Assembly: GCA_001768325.1 (NCBI GenBank)
Contig: MENQ01000006.1
Span: 12,839-76,838 of the forward strand
Length of the DNA: 64,000 nt
DNA from: Bacteroidetes bacterium GWC2_46_850
Lineage (GTDB): Bacteria; Bacteroidota; Bacteroidia; Bacteroidales; Dysgonomonadaceae
Reading direction: 5' to 3'
Shown here: positions 54,179 to 63,108 of the stretch, in pieces
Layout: each line of letters opens with the position of its first letter
Position numbering within the stretch: position 1 is the stretch's first letter
Made by a program: the position numbers and the translations under genes
Notes under the pieces: model-generated
Seen by the model: the letters and a program-made list of their open reading frames with translations, nothing else
Database searches by the model: none
Told to the model about the DNA's origin: nothing

Positions 54179-55285
54179 TTATTGGTTTATCCGATTTATT
54201 TCTCCATTCTTCACGGAATAGATATGCGCATTGTTGTGGGTACGTTCCAGAATTCTGTCGAGAGATTCCCGGTTGGTATCCGACAGGAAGATCTGTCCGA
54301 ATTCAGCCCCCGAAACGAGTTTCACAATTTCTTCCACCCGGTTGGCATCGAGTCTGTCGAAAATATCATCCAGCAGTAAAATGGGTGTGGTATGTCCCGT
54401 TTGCAGCAAAAAATGAAACTGCGCCAGCTTTAGCGATACAAAGTAGGTTTTATTCTGCCCCTGTGATCCCACTTTTTTGATGGGATAACCATCGAGCAGC
54501 ATCTCCAGTTCATCGCGGTGAATGCCTGCTGTGGTATGTCCAAATGCCATATCGCGTTGTCTGTTTCTCCTGAGCATCTCGCGAAAATCGGCCTCGTTGA
54601 GTTGGGAGATATAGTCGAAGGAGACCTGTTCACCCGATTGACTGATGCGTGCATAAAAATCATTGAAGATGGGTGTAAATTCATCGATGAATGCCTTTCG
54701 CCGCCGGTAGATGAGGCTTCCTTCTTCGATCATCTGATCTTCCCAGAGCTCCAGCAAGGTTGCATCGAGGAATTCTTCTTCATTTTTCAGCAGTACATTC
54801 CGCTGATGCAAAGCCTTGGTATATCTGACCAGTGCGCGCAGGTACTCCTTATCGAACTGGGATATGGCCATATCCAGAAATTTCCGTCGACCTTCACTCC
54901 CACCGGTTATCAGTTCGCTATCGGCCGGGGAGATCATCACAAGGGGAATTAGCCCGATGTGATCGGAGAGTCGGTCATATTCCTTTTTGTTGCGCTTAAA
55001 CTGCTTCTTCTGACGGCGACGGATACCGCTGTAGATCTCTTCCCGGACGCCCTCTTCATCGAAAAATCTGCCCTGTAACATGCATACATCAGCATCGTGA
55101 TGGATAATTTGCGAGTCGACGGGGTTGGTGTAACTCTTACAAAATGAAAGGTAATAGACTGCATCGAGCAGATTGGTTTTCCCCATTCCGTTGTTGCCTA
55201 TGAAGCAGTTTATTTTGGGGGAGAACTGCAGTTCAGCCTGCACCAGGTTTTTATAATTGATGATGGAGAGTTCTTCTAAAATCAT
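54179..55285 (-). CDS. recF: DNA replication and repair protein RecF
   Basis: A 368-residue SMC-like ATPase that promotes RecA loading at gaps. Walker A is IGNNGMGKTNLLDAV near residue 30; the signature QGQNKTYFVSLKLAQF and Walker B ILLLDDIFDRLD follow near the C-terminus. Length is typical. Confidence 0.96.
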   Translation of the reverse strand: MILEELSIINYKNLVQAELQFSPKINCFIGNNGMGKTNLLDAVYYLSFCKSYTNPVDSQIIHHDADVCMLQGRFFDEEGVREEIYSGIRRRQKKQFKRNKKEYDRLSDHIGLIPLVMISPADSELITGGSEGRRKFLDMAISQFDKEYLRALVRYTKALHQRNVLLKNEEEFLDATLLELWEDQMIEEGSLIYRRRKAFIDEFTPIFNDFYARISQSGEQVSFDYISQLNEADFREMLRRNRQRDMAFGHTTAGIHRDELEMLLDGYPIKKVGSQGQNKTYFVSLKLAQFHFLLQTGHTTPILLLDDIFDRLDANRVEEIVKLVSGAEFGQIFLSDTNRESLDRILERTHNNAHIYSVKNGEINRINQ

Positions 55286-55356
55286 GCCGTATACATCGTT
55301 GTTTCACATTGTTGCCGTCACCTCAGCGTGTCGACGGTCTTTCCGGACGGGGCCGG

Positions 55357-56118
55357 CTACTCCTCCAGGAGCAAGCGTTGAAGGTCTTCAGGAGAGATAT
55401 TCATTTTCAGTCTGCCTTGCGAGGCAAACGAGATGCGCCCCCGTTCTTCGGAGACAATAATCACCTTGGCATCTGTTTCCTGCGATATACCCAGTCCGGC
55501 ACGGTGCCGCAATCCCAGATGGGTGGGAATGTTCGGGTTCTGGGAGATGGGCAGGATACAGCCGGCGGCTTTTATTTTTTGTCCGACGATAATCATTGCT
55601 CCGTCGTGCAGCGGACTATTTTTGAAGAAGATATTCTCAATGAGCCGCGAAGATATGTCGGCATTCACTATTTCACCGGTCTGCTCATATAATCCCAGGT
55701 GGATATCACCCTGTACGGCAATGAGTGCCCCGGTATTTGTCTTCGACATATTCATGCAAGCCAGCACAATCGCCGTGAGGTATGAATTATCATTCTTCTG
55801 CTTTTCACTCGGGAAAAAGAGCTTCGAGATAAAATTCCATCCTTTCTTGGAGCCGAGCGACATTAGAAAACGCCGGATTTCATCCTGAAAGAGAATAACC
55901 AGCAAAAAGAGTCCCACGCTGACCAGCTGATCCAGAATAGAACCGAGCAAGACCATGTTGAATACCCGGGAAACAAGAATCCATATAACCATGAAAACAA
56001 GGATTCCCATGAACAAGGGACGAAGGCCCGATATCTTGACCAGCCTGAACAGGTAGTACAGGAGAAGTGCTACCAGCAGTACATCGATAAAATCCTTTAT
56101 TCCGAAATGTGCAAACAT
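55357..56118 (-). CDS. cdaA: Diadenylate cyclase CdaA
   Basis: A 253-residue membrane enzyme making c-di-AMP from two ATP. Three N-terminal transmembrane segments (about 10-95) are followed by the DAC domain with DGAMII and the RHRAGLGIS motif. The short form without CdaR-binding regions is typical for Bacteroidetes. It follows folP by 17 bases. Confidence 0.95.
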   Translation of the reverse strand: MFAHFGIKDFIDVLLVALLLYYLFRLVKISGLRPLFMGILVFMVIWILVSRVFNMVLLGSILDQLVSVGLFLLVILFQDEIRRFLMSLGSKKGWNFISKLFFPSEKQKNDNSYLTAIVLACMNMSKTNTGALIAVQGDIHLGLYEQTGEIVNADISSRLIENIFFKNSPLHDGAMIIVGQKIKAAGCILPISQNPNIPTHLGLRHRAGLGISQETDAKVIIVSEERGRISFASQGRLKMNISPEDLQRLLLEE

Positions 56119-56135
56119 AGCTTTAATGGTGCCGA

Positions 56136-56978
56136 TTATTGATCGAATTCGGTTATCTTACCCACAATCTTTAAACATTCCACAGCCTCTTTCACATCGT
56201 GGACCCGCAAGATGGCTGCACCCGAAAGCAATGCAACCGTATTGAGTACGGACGTGCCGTTGAGGCTCTCCTCGGGTGAAGAATCCAGTAGTTTGTAAAT
56301 CATCGATTTTCTCGAGATTCCTACCAGTATCGGTTCCTCAAAGATATGAAAATATTTCAGATAAGCCATCAATTCATAGTTCTGAGATAGTGTTTTACTG
56401 AAGCCAAAACCGGGATCTAAAATCACATCGTTCACCCCAAGGAGATTCAGTTTTGACTTCCGCTCCGAGAAATAATAAAGGATGTCCTGGATCAAATCAT
56501 CGTAATCGGTATGCTGCTGCATGGTCTGCGGCACTCCCCGCATGTGCATCAGCACATAGGGCACCTGCAACTGCGCCATTGTGGGGAACATCCGTTCATC
56601 GATCTGCCCGCCGGAGATGTCGTTGATGATATTTGCGTCAAACTCTTCCACCGATTGTTTGGCAACATCGGCATAAAAGGTGTCGACCGACAGGATAGCA
56701 TGCGGAAATTCATTGCGGATGAGCTTCAGGGCGGGCATTAATCTTGCTGCCTCTTCTTTCGCCGTGAGAAAAGGAGCGGCAGGAGTGGTCGACTGCGCCC
56801 CAACATCGATCATACTGCCTCCTTCATCGATGATTTGCCGGCATCTCTCAATGATTCCTCCTTCTGCCTGCCTCCTGCTTGCCGCAAAAAACGAATCAGG
56901 AGTAATATTGATGATACCCATCACCTGCGGTACCGACAAATCGAGCAGGGTTCCACGTATGTTAATCGTCTTTTTCAA
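56136..56978 (-). CDS. folP: Dihydropteroate synthase
   Basis: A 280-residue TIM-barrel enzyme joining p-aminobenzoate to the pterin in folate synthesis. Motifs are VMGIINITPDSFF near residue 19, IDVGAQSTTPAA, NDISGG, LILDPGFGFSKT and ISRKSMI. The start is TTG at 56978, with an in-frame TAA directly upstream and no nearby ATG. Downstream cdaA is probably cotranscribed. Confidence 0.95.
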   Translation of the reverse strand: MKKTINIRGTLLDLSVPQVMGIINITPDSFFAASRRQAEGGIIERCRQIIDEGGSMIDVGAQSTTPAAPFLTAKEEAARLMPALKLIRNEFPHAILSVDTFYADVAKQSVEEFDANIINDISGGQIDERMFPTMAQLQVPYVLMHMRGVPQTMQQHTDYDDLIQDILYYFSERKSKLNLLGVNDVILDPGFGFSKTLSQNYELMAYLKYFHIFEEPILVGISRKSMIYKLLDSSPEESLNGTSVLNTVALLSGAAILRVHDVKEAVECLKIVGKITEFDQ

Positions 56979-57149
56979 TTAAAGTTTTAAAAAATATAAT
57001 TCCTATAAATCAATCATCATTCACTATACTATAAACGATTACCAAAAGCTGATCACTTAAGCTGCATTTTCTTGCAAATGGCTGGTAGTCCAAAGTTTCT
57101 ACAAAAAAAGCTGAAAGCTGATCGCTGACTCCTGACTCCTGACAGCTAA

Positions 57150-58730
57150 TCACAACACCGAATTGGGATCTTTCAACGGATAATCCACCGTGTAATGCAA
57201 CCCCCTGCTTTCTTTGCGGGCCATTGCCTGCTTGATGACCATGTAACCCACCTTGATGATATTTCGCAGTTCACATATATCGCGTGACACCACGGACCGG
57301 TGAAAGAAATCTTCGGTCTCACGGAATAGGATATTCAACCGGTCCATGGCGCGTTGCAGACGCAGATCGGAGCGAACGATGCCCACGTATGCCGACATCA
57401 ATTGTCCCACCTCCTTGTAACTCTGGGTGATCAGCACCATCTCCTCGGGCGAGGTGGTACCCTCGGCATTCCAGGCGGGTATATCGTCCCTGAATGGATA
57501 TTGCTGAAAAACAGGCAGCGAATGTTTGGCCGCAGCATCGGCAAACACCACCGCTTCAATGAGCGAATTGGATGCCAGCCTGTTTGCCCCGTGAAGGCCG
57601 GTACAGGCACACTCACCATTGGCATAGAGCCGGCCGATACTGGTTTCCCCGTCGAGGTTCACCTTGATGCCTCCGCACAGATAATGAGCAGCGGGAGCCA
57701 CAGGTATCATCTCCCGGGTAATGTCAATTCCGTAGGAAAGGCACTTCTCGTAGATGCCCGGGAAATGCGTTTTGGTCTCGTCCGGTTTTTTGTGCGTCAC
57801 ATCCAGATAGACATGATCTTCTCCCCGTTCTTTCATTTCTGAGTCGATGGCACGGGCCACAATATCGCGCGGGGCAAGTGAGCCTCGTTCATCATACTTA
57901 TGCATGAATTCCTTTCCGTCGCATGTTTTCAGTACGCCACCATAACCACGCATTGCCTCGGTGATGAGGAACGACGGCCTCGCTCCCGGATGATACAGTG
58001 CCGTGGGATGAAACTGCACGAACTCCATCCCCTTTATTTCTCCTTTTGCACGGGCCACCATGGCAATGCCGTCGCCCGTGGCAACCAGCGGATTGGTTGT
58101 AGTCTGATACACCGAGCCGATACCCCCTGTTGCCATCATGGTCACGCGGGAAAGGAACGTATCAATTTCATTGGTTTTCTGATCGAGGATATAGGCACCG
58201 TAGCATTCAATGCCGGGCGTATGGCGGGTCACCACCTGTCCCAAATGGTGCTGCGTGAGAATCTCGATTGCAAAATGATGATCATAGACATCGATATTCG
58301 GATGATTGCGGATGGTGTCTATCAGGCTCACCTGAATCTCGGCGCCGGTACTGTCCTTGTGATGCAAAATCCGGAACTCGGAGTGACCTCCCTCTCGATG
58401 AAGGTCGAAATTGCCTTTTTCATCCTTGTCGAAGTCTACCCCCCAGTTGATCAGCTCCCTGATCTGGGCAGGCGCCTCCTTCACCACTTTTTCCACGACC
58501 TGCACATCACACAATCCGCCACCGGCATCGAGCGTATCGGCAATATGTTTTTCAAAATTATCCCATGGGTTTGTCACCGAGGCTATTCCGCCCTGCGCAT
58601 AGTAGGTATTGGCATCTTCCAGTGGGTTTTTCGCGATGATGGCTACTCTGCCCTGTTTTGCCACCTTTAGGGCATAGCTCATCCCGGCAATGCCGGAGCC
58701 AATCACCAGGAAGTCATATTTGCGAACCAT
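57150..58730 (-). CDS. nadB: L-aspartate oxidase
   Basis: A 526-residue flavoprotein oxidising L-aspartate to iminoaspartate for NAD synthesis; in anaerobes fumarate can serve as acceptor. The FAD site is VIGSGIAGMSYAL near the N-terminus; HREGGHSEFRILHH, GEDHVYLDVTH, and the GLHGANRLASNSL segment are family hallmarks. NadA and NadC are not in the window. Confidence 0.95.
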   Translation of the reverse strand: MVRKYDFLVIGSGIAGMSYALKVAKQGRVAIIAKNPLEDANTYYAQGGIASVTNPWDNFEKHIADTLDAGGGLCDVQVVEKVVKEAPAQIRELINWGVDFDKDEKGNFDLHREGGHSEFRILHHKDSTGAEIQVSLIDTIRNHPNIDVYDHHFAIEILTQHHLGQVVTRHTPGIECYGAYILDQKTNEIDTFLSRVTMMATGGIGSVYQTTTNPLVATGDGIAMVARAKGEIKGMEFVQFHPTALYHPGARPSFLITEAMRGYGGVLKTCDGKEFMHKYDERGSLAPRDIVARAIDSEMKERGEDHVYLDVTHKKPDETKTHFPGIYEKCLSYGIDITREMIPVAPAAHYLCGGIKVNLDGETSIGRLYANGECACTGLHGANRLASNSLIEAVVFADAAAKHSLPVFQQYPFRDDIPAWNAEGTTSPEEMVLITQSYKEVGQLMSAYVGIVRSDLRLQRAMDRLNILFRETEDFFHRSVVSRDICELRNIIKVGYMVIKQAMARKESRGLHYTVDYPLKDPNSVL

Positions 58731-58925
58731 TTTCTCTCTGTTTTGGATTATTTCCGTGCAAATGTACGCAATTATTCAAGGTTTCCCACAGGAAAACTCC
58801 ATTTTTCCTGTGGAACATACTCGATGATAAACATTGTTAAAAAGCAGGGTTTTATTTGCAAATATCCGGTATTTGCTTTCCTTTGTATATTCAAGCAAAG
58901 AGACTGTTTAACATCATTTTATCAG

Positions 58926-60194
58926 ATGAAACACTTACTTATTCTATTCTTCATTTTCACGCTTTCTACCCTGCAGAGCCTTCATGCCACAAACACGAAA
59001 CAGCAGGCAGATTCAAGCTTCGTGCTCCGCGGCAGGGTATTGGGGAGCGATACCCGCGAACCGCTGCCCAATGCCAGCATCACCGTACAAAAAGCAAATG
59101 TATCGAGCGTCACCAACCAGGATGGGTACTTTTCCATACGGGTTCCTGCTTCAACCAGGAATATGCAACTGATTATCCATTACCTGGGATACGAGAACAA
59201 GGAAATTCCGGTGGTCACACTGATCGACAATCCCAATAACCACATCATGCTGTCACCCTCTCCCATAGAACTCAGCGAACTGCTGGTCGTTTCCGGAGAT
59301 GGATCTAATCTCGTGCGGGAGGCACTCCAACGTATTCCGGAAAATTATCCTTCCGATCCGAACATGATGGTCGCCTTTTATCGCGAGTCGGTAAAAAAAG
59401 GATCGAACTATATCTCACTGGTCGAAGCCGTACTGGATGTATACAAAGCGTCGTACCATTCTTACAGCAACGATCAGGCCCGGATCTATATTGGCCGGAA
59501 GGCTACCGACATCACTCCCCGGGATACGGTGTTGCTGAAATTTCAGGGAGGTATCAGCGATGCCCTGATGCTCGACATCGCCAAAAATCCGGAAATTGTC
59601 TTCGGCACGGATGCTGCAGAGTACAACTTTCACATCGACGGACTGATCAACATCAACAATAAACCCCATTACATCATTTCGTTCCTGCCGCACGCTGGAT
59701 TGGAAGACATCCTTTTCAGGGGGACAATCTATCTGGATGCCGCCTCGCTTGCTTTTGCCCGCATGGAGTTCAACATGAACGTGGAGGACCGGAAAGATGC
59801 TGCCAGCATCTTTATCCGGCGTAAACCTTCCAAAATGCGGGTGGATGTCAACAACGCACGGTATGTGGTGAACTACATGGAGAATAACGGAAAATGGTTT
59901 TTCAATTACAGTGCTACCGAAGTATCATTCCGGGTGAGATGGACCAATCGCTTTTTCGGCCTCTTTGCAACAAACTATGTCATCGGATCGGAGATTGCCG
60001 TTACCGACCGCTATAACGACAACGTGATAAAATTTCCTCGCAATGAGCGTATCCGTTCTACCGACGTAATTGCTGAGCGGGTGGAATACTTTCTCGATGC
60101 GGACTTCTGGGGTGAATACAACGTGATTGAACCCGATCAGCAGATCAATGATGCAATTAAAAGGCTGAGTGATAAACTACGCAGAAGAAAATAA
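58926..60194 (+). CDS. Carboxypeptidase-regulatory-like domain envelope protein
   Basis: A 422-residue exported protein (signal about 1-20). Residues about 33-115 form a carboxypeptidase D regulatory-like domain (LRGRVLGSDTREPLPNASITVQ) as in TonB-linked receptors, but no plug or barrel follows. The C-terminal 290 residues are a beta-rich domain often seen with this domain in Bacteroidetes; function unknown. The ATG at 58926 gives the signal peptide. Confidence 0.82.
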   Translation: MKHLLILFFIFTLSTLQSLHATNTKQQADSSFVLRGRVLGSDTREPLPNASITVQKANVSSVTNQDGYFSIRVPASTRNMQLIIHYLGYENKEIPVVTLIDNPNNHIMLSPSPIELSELLVVSGDGSNLVREALQRIPENYPSDPNMMVAFYRESVKKGSNYISLVEAVLDVYKASYHSYSNDQARIYIGRKATDITPRDTVLLKFQGGISDALMLDIAKNPEIVFGTDAAEYNFHIDGLININNKPHYIISFLPHAGLEDILFRGTIYLDAASLAFARMEFNMNVEDRKDAASIFIRRKPSKMRVDVNNARYVVNYMENNGKWFFNYSATEVSFRVRWTNRFFGLFATNYVIGSEIAVTDRYNDNVIKFPRNERIRSTDVIAERVEYFLDADFWGEYNVIEPDQQINDAIKRLSDKLRRRK

Positions 60195-60206
60195 AAGAAG
60201 AAACCA

Positions 60207-60237
60207 TTTGCTATTAAAAAATTTAGGGCTATCTTTG
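60207..60237 (+). promoter_or_regulatory. Promoter of rpsO
   Basis: TTTG at 60207-60210, exactly 19 bases, then TATCTTTG at 60230-60237, 41 bases before the rpsO start. Confidence 0.75.
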
Positions 60238-60278
60238 CAATCCAAAGTTTTTAAAAACGTAATATTTTACAAACAAGT

Positions 60279-60548
60279 ATGTATTTAGATTCTGTCAAAA
60301 AGAAAGAAATCTTTGCAAAGCACGGAAAGTCTAACACTGATACTGGCTCACCTGAAGCACAGATAGCATTGTTTTCATACCGTATTTCGCATTTGACTCA
60401 ACACCTGAAGTCAAACAAAAAAGATTATAACACGGAAAGAGCATTGAGAATTTTAGTAGGTAAACGTCGTCGTTTACTCGATTACCTGATTGAGATTGAT
60501 ATTGAACGTTATCGCGCCATTATCAAAGAATTGGGTATCAGAAAATAA
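60279..60548 (+). CDS. rpsO: Ribosomal protein S15
   Basis: An 89-residue primary 16S-binding protein of the small subunit. KHGKSNTDTGSPEAQIALFSYRI and GKRRRLLDYL are diagnostic. Length is standard. Confidence 0.97.
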   Translation: MYLDSVKKKEIFAKHGKSNTDTGSPEAQIALFSYRISHLTQHLKSNKKDYNTERALRILVGKRRRLLDYLIEIDIERYRAIIKELGIRK

Positions 60549-60623
60549 TTTTCTCAAAGGAAATCATGGTGACGCGATGGCATTTAAAATTTGCCGGAAT
60601 TGTTGCAGATCCATTCATTTATC

Positions 60624-60667
60624 AAAAAAACGAGGACAGAATCAGTGATTTTGTTCTCGTTTTTTTT
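60624..60667 (+). terminator. Terminator of rpsO
   Basis: AAAAAAACGAGGACA and TGTTCTCGTTTTTTT form a long stem with one G-T pair, followed by more T residues. Confidence 0.85.
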
Positions 60668-60744
60668 AAACCTGTATCTTTTATCTCAGCATGTGCAAAG
60701 TAAAAGAGGCGGGTGTAAGACGTAAAAAACAGGGGTGTAAATTA

Positions 60745-60782
60745 AAAACATATTTAAAAACTATGTTTTATAATATGTTTTT
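60745..60782 (+). promoter_or_regulatory. Inverted repeat just upstream of the small-RNA promoter
   Basis: AAAAACATATT (60745-60755) and AATATGTTTTT (60772-60782) are a perfect 11-bp inverted repeat that ends four bases before the -33 element at 60787. Position suits an operator; no regulator is identified. Confidence 0.4.
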
Positions 60783-60786
60783 TTAT

Positions 60787-60817
60787 TTTGCCCATTCAGA
60801 AATGTCGCTTACCTTTG
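60787..60817 (+). promoter_or_regulatory. Promoter of candidate small RNA
   Basis: TTTG at 60787-60790, exactly 19 bases, then TACCTTTG at 60810-60817. No protein gene follows on this strand before the terminator at 60876-60916. Confidence 0.7.
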
Positions 60818-60822
60818 TAACG

Positions 60823-60912
60823 ATAACCTAAAACAATCTTTTTTACCTTAATGCTGATATCACGTTAACCAATACAAAAGAGGACTTCTCGACCGAGGTG
60901 TCCTCTTTTTTT
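60823..60912 (+). ncRNA. Candidate small RNA of about 90 nt
   Basis: A predicted transcript from the promoter at 60787-60817 to the terminator at 60876-60916. The only ORF is a five-codon ATG...TAA (MLISR) at about 60851, so it is not obviously coding. The 3' end is a strong GC-richer hairpin with a T-run, like Hfq-independent or regulatory RNAs. The identity is unknown, and no match to 6S, tmRNA, SRP or RNase P RNA is visible. Confidence 0.45.
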
Positions 60913-60916
60913 ACGT
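60876..60916 (+). terminator. Terminator of the candidate small RNA, facing trxB
   Basis: AAAAGAGGAC (60876-60885) and GTCCTCTTTT (60900-60909) pair perfectly, with inner CTCG/CGAG, followed by a T-run. On the opposite strand it may also stop trxB transcripts. Confidence 0.85.
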
Positions 60917-60946
60917 TTTTTATAAAGATATATCTCTGTTCTCAGT

Positions 60947-61870
60947 TTACTTCGACCGGATATATTCAATGGCACTCAGGGCAGCAATGGTGCCATCGCT
61001 CACGGCGGTAGTCACCTGCCGGTAGCGCTTCGCCACACAGTCGCCCGCAGCAAAAACACCAGGCAGATTTGTTTTCATCGTCTCATCCACCACAATTTCA
61101 CTCCTTTCATTCATCGCCACCAATCCCTTGAAAGCCGCGGTATTGGGTATGTAACCGATAAAGACAAAGACTCCGTCAGTATCCAGATGAGTCAGTTCGC
61201 CCGTCTTCAGATGCTCTATCTGTACCCTTTGCAAGGTACCGTTTCCCTCATATGCCCGCAACTCCGACTCCATGATAAAACTGATTTTGGGATTGCGACT
61301 GGCCTCTTCCACAGCGTATGCGAACGCCTGGAAATGATCGAACTGATGCACAATGGTGACTTGTGATGCGAAATGAGTCAGCGTCACTGCCTCTTCCAGG
61401 GCGGAATTTCCGCCACCGACCACAATCAGCCTTTTATCACGGAAGAAATCGGCATCGCAGGTGGCACAGTAAGATATACCTCTGCCCTCAAACTCTTTCT
61501 CCCCTGTGATATTGAGTGAACGGGGTTTTCCTCCAGGAGTGAGAATAACGGCTTTGGCACGGAATACCCTTCCGTCCTCCAGTTCCACTTCCTTGATCTC
61601 TTCAGTCAAACGGTAATCCACAATTTTGACGTTGGCCTTGAGTGTACAACCAAAACTCTTTGCCTGCCGCTTCATGATATCGGCGAGCTCGTATCCCTTG
61701 ATCATCTCCACCCCGGGATAGTTGGCAATCTCATTGGTCAGCACCATCTGCCCACCGGTAACCCCTTCACTCAGGATCAGCGTGTCGAGCTTCCCGCGGG
61801 ATGTATAAATCCCGGCGGAAAGCCCGGCAGCACCGGCGCCCAAAATTATTACATCGTATATCTTTTCCAT
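60947..61870 (-). CDS. trxB: Thioredoxin reductase
   Basis: A 307-residue FAD/NADPH flavoprotein. FAD site GAGAAGLSAGIYTSR near residue 11, redox pair CATCD near 138, NADPH site VVGGGNSALEEA near 153, and the C-terminal GVFAAGDC motif. It reduces thioredoxin. The adjacent upstream gene is a thioredoxin-like protein five bases away, so they form an operon. Confidence 0.95.
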   Translation of the reverse strand: MEKIYDVIILGAGAAGLSAGIYTSRGKLDTLILSEGVTGGQMVLTNEIANYPGVEMIKGYELADIMKRQAKSFGCTLKANVKIVDYRLTEEIKEVELEDGRVFRAKAVILTPGGKPRSLNITGEKEFEGRGISYCATCDADFFRDKRLIVVGGGNSALEEAVTLTHFASQVTIVHQFDHFQAFAYAVEEASRNPKISFIMESELRAYEGNGTLQRVQIEHLKTGELTHLDTDGVFVFIGYIPNTAAFKGLVAMNERSEIVVDETMKTNLPGVFAAGDCVAKRYRQVTTAVSDGTIAALSAIEYIRSK

Positions 61871-61875
61871 TTTAC

Positions 61876-62223
61876 CTAAGAGAGATACTCATCAAGATTT
61901 GCTTTTACCTGTGGCATACTCTGAATGCTAGTCGTCGCTTTGGCCACCTTTCCGTCTTTGTAGTACATGGTAAAGGGCAATCCCATGAAACCACGACACT
62001 CGGGTGCACTCCGGATCACATTCGATTCGGGACTGTCGAATGCCATGGAATAAAATTTCACATTGTCATACTCCTCCTCCAGCTCTTCCATGATCTCATA
62101 AACAGGAATACACATCGGTCCCATACGTCCGCAGCATACCATCACATTTTCGTTCTCGTTGATAATCTTCTGCAATTCGGCAGCTGTTTCAATCTCCTGA
62201 ATATTGGTTCTTAAATACTTCAT
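61876..62223 (-). CDS. Thioredoxin-like protein with non-canonical active site
   Basis: A 115-residue thioredoxin-fold protein. The usual WCGPC is replaced: the stretch at 30-38 is CCGRMGPMC. By eye, aligning the following helix (EIMEELEEEY) puts C38 at the resolving position and Gly35 at the nucleophile; C30 and C31 lie just before. The cis-Pro loop is present as GLPFT (P83). It is cotranscribed with trxB, so a redox role is likely, perhaps with a longer-range Cys pair. A TACCTTTG -7 box lies at 62265-62258. Confidence 0.82.
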   Translation of the reverse strand: MKYLRTNIQEIETAAELQKIINENENVMVCCGRMGPMCIPVYEIMEELEEEYDNVKFYSMAFDSPESNVIRSAPECRGFMGLPFTMYYKDGKVAKATTSIQSMPQVKANLDEYLS

Positions 62224-62342
62224 TTTTTTATGTTGTTTAAAAATTTATTACTGGATACAAAGGTAGGACATAACCTGACAGCGGATGAAAAAACCGGGCT
62301 GACAGATTCCATGGATCAGGATGAAATGCATCAGTCATCGGG

Positions 62343-62356
62343 CTGATGTAAATCAG
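62343..62356 (+). promoter_or_regulatory. FNR-like palindrome upstream of the first Crp/Fnr gene
   Basis: CTGAT-GTAA-ATCAG is a perfect palindrome close to the FNR box TTGAT-N4-ATCAA. It ends 17 bases before TATCTTTG (62373-62380), so it covers the -33 region of the regulator gene's promoter. Confidence 0.5.
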
Positions 62357-62411
62357 TTTCCGGAAAAGATGGTATCTTTGTCGACAAAGGCAATAAGTAG
62401 GACGATAATAG

Positions 62412-63092
62412 ATGAATAAGGAAATGGACAATTGTGAAAAGATGGTGGCCTGCTTCCGTGATCTGAAGCCGGAGGAGCTGGAGTTGATCAGCAACGGCAA
62501 GACGGAGCTGACCTACCTGGCCGGAGAAAACCTCTTTAAACAGGGAGCTTTCTCTACGCATGTGCTGCTGGTAATGGATGGGTTGGTAAAAGTATACCTG
62601 CAAACTGGAAGAGATAAACAGCTCAATCTGCAGTTGGCAAAAGCAGGAGACTTTCTGGCCTTCTCCTCCCTCTTTGGAGAGACAGTGCACGCCACCTCAG
62701 CCGTCGCACTCACCGACACGCAGGTATGCATGATCGACAAGGAGAAGATGCGAACATTGCTGCTCGGCAATGCAGAATTTGCCATGCGCATCACGTCACG
62801 CAACTACCGGAATGAGCGGCAGTTGCTTACCGTAATCGGAAATATGACCTACAAGCAAATGCGCGGGAAGCTTGCCTCGGCACTCCTCTATCTCAGTAGC
62901 GATGATTTCCTGGGACAGGATATCTTTGTTCACCTGTCACGGCAGGACCTTGCCAACTTCGCTTCTGTAGCCACGGAAAGCGCCATTAAACTGCTGAAAG
63001 AACTTGAACGCGACGGTGTAATCGCGCTCGAAGGAAAAGAGATCCATATTCTCAACAGGACTGAACTGAAAAAAATTGATCGGCTGGGATAA
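62412..63092 (+). CDS. Crp/Fnr-family transcriptional regulator
   Basis: A 226-residue regulator. The cyclic-nucleotide-binding-like beta barrel covers about 25-125 (LAGENLFKQGAFSTHVLLVMDGLVK), then the long dimer helix, then the winged helix with LSRQDLANFASVATESAIKLLKELERDG. Cys8 and Cys14 precede the barrel, but no clear four-Cys cluster is seen. The effector is unknown. It is divergent from the trx pair. Confidence 0.92.
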   Translation: MNKEMDNCEKMVACFRDLKPEELELISNGKTELTYLAGENLFKQGAFSTHVLLVMDGLVKVYLQTGRDKQLNLQLAKAGDFLAFSSLFGETVHATSAVALTDTQVCMIDKEKMRTLLLGNAEFAMRITSRNYRNERQLLTVIGNMTYKQMRGKLASALLYLSSDDFLGQDIFVHLSRQDLANFASVATESAIKLLKELERDGVIALEGKEIHILNRTELKKIDRLG

Positions 63093-63108
63093 ATCTTCTC
63101 AAAACGTA

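Noticed and set aside
57040-57149. Repetitive-looking stretch (AGCTGATC, CTGACTC twice)
   Set aside because: Low-complexity similarity only, no clear unit length, and no second copy noticed in the window.
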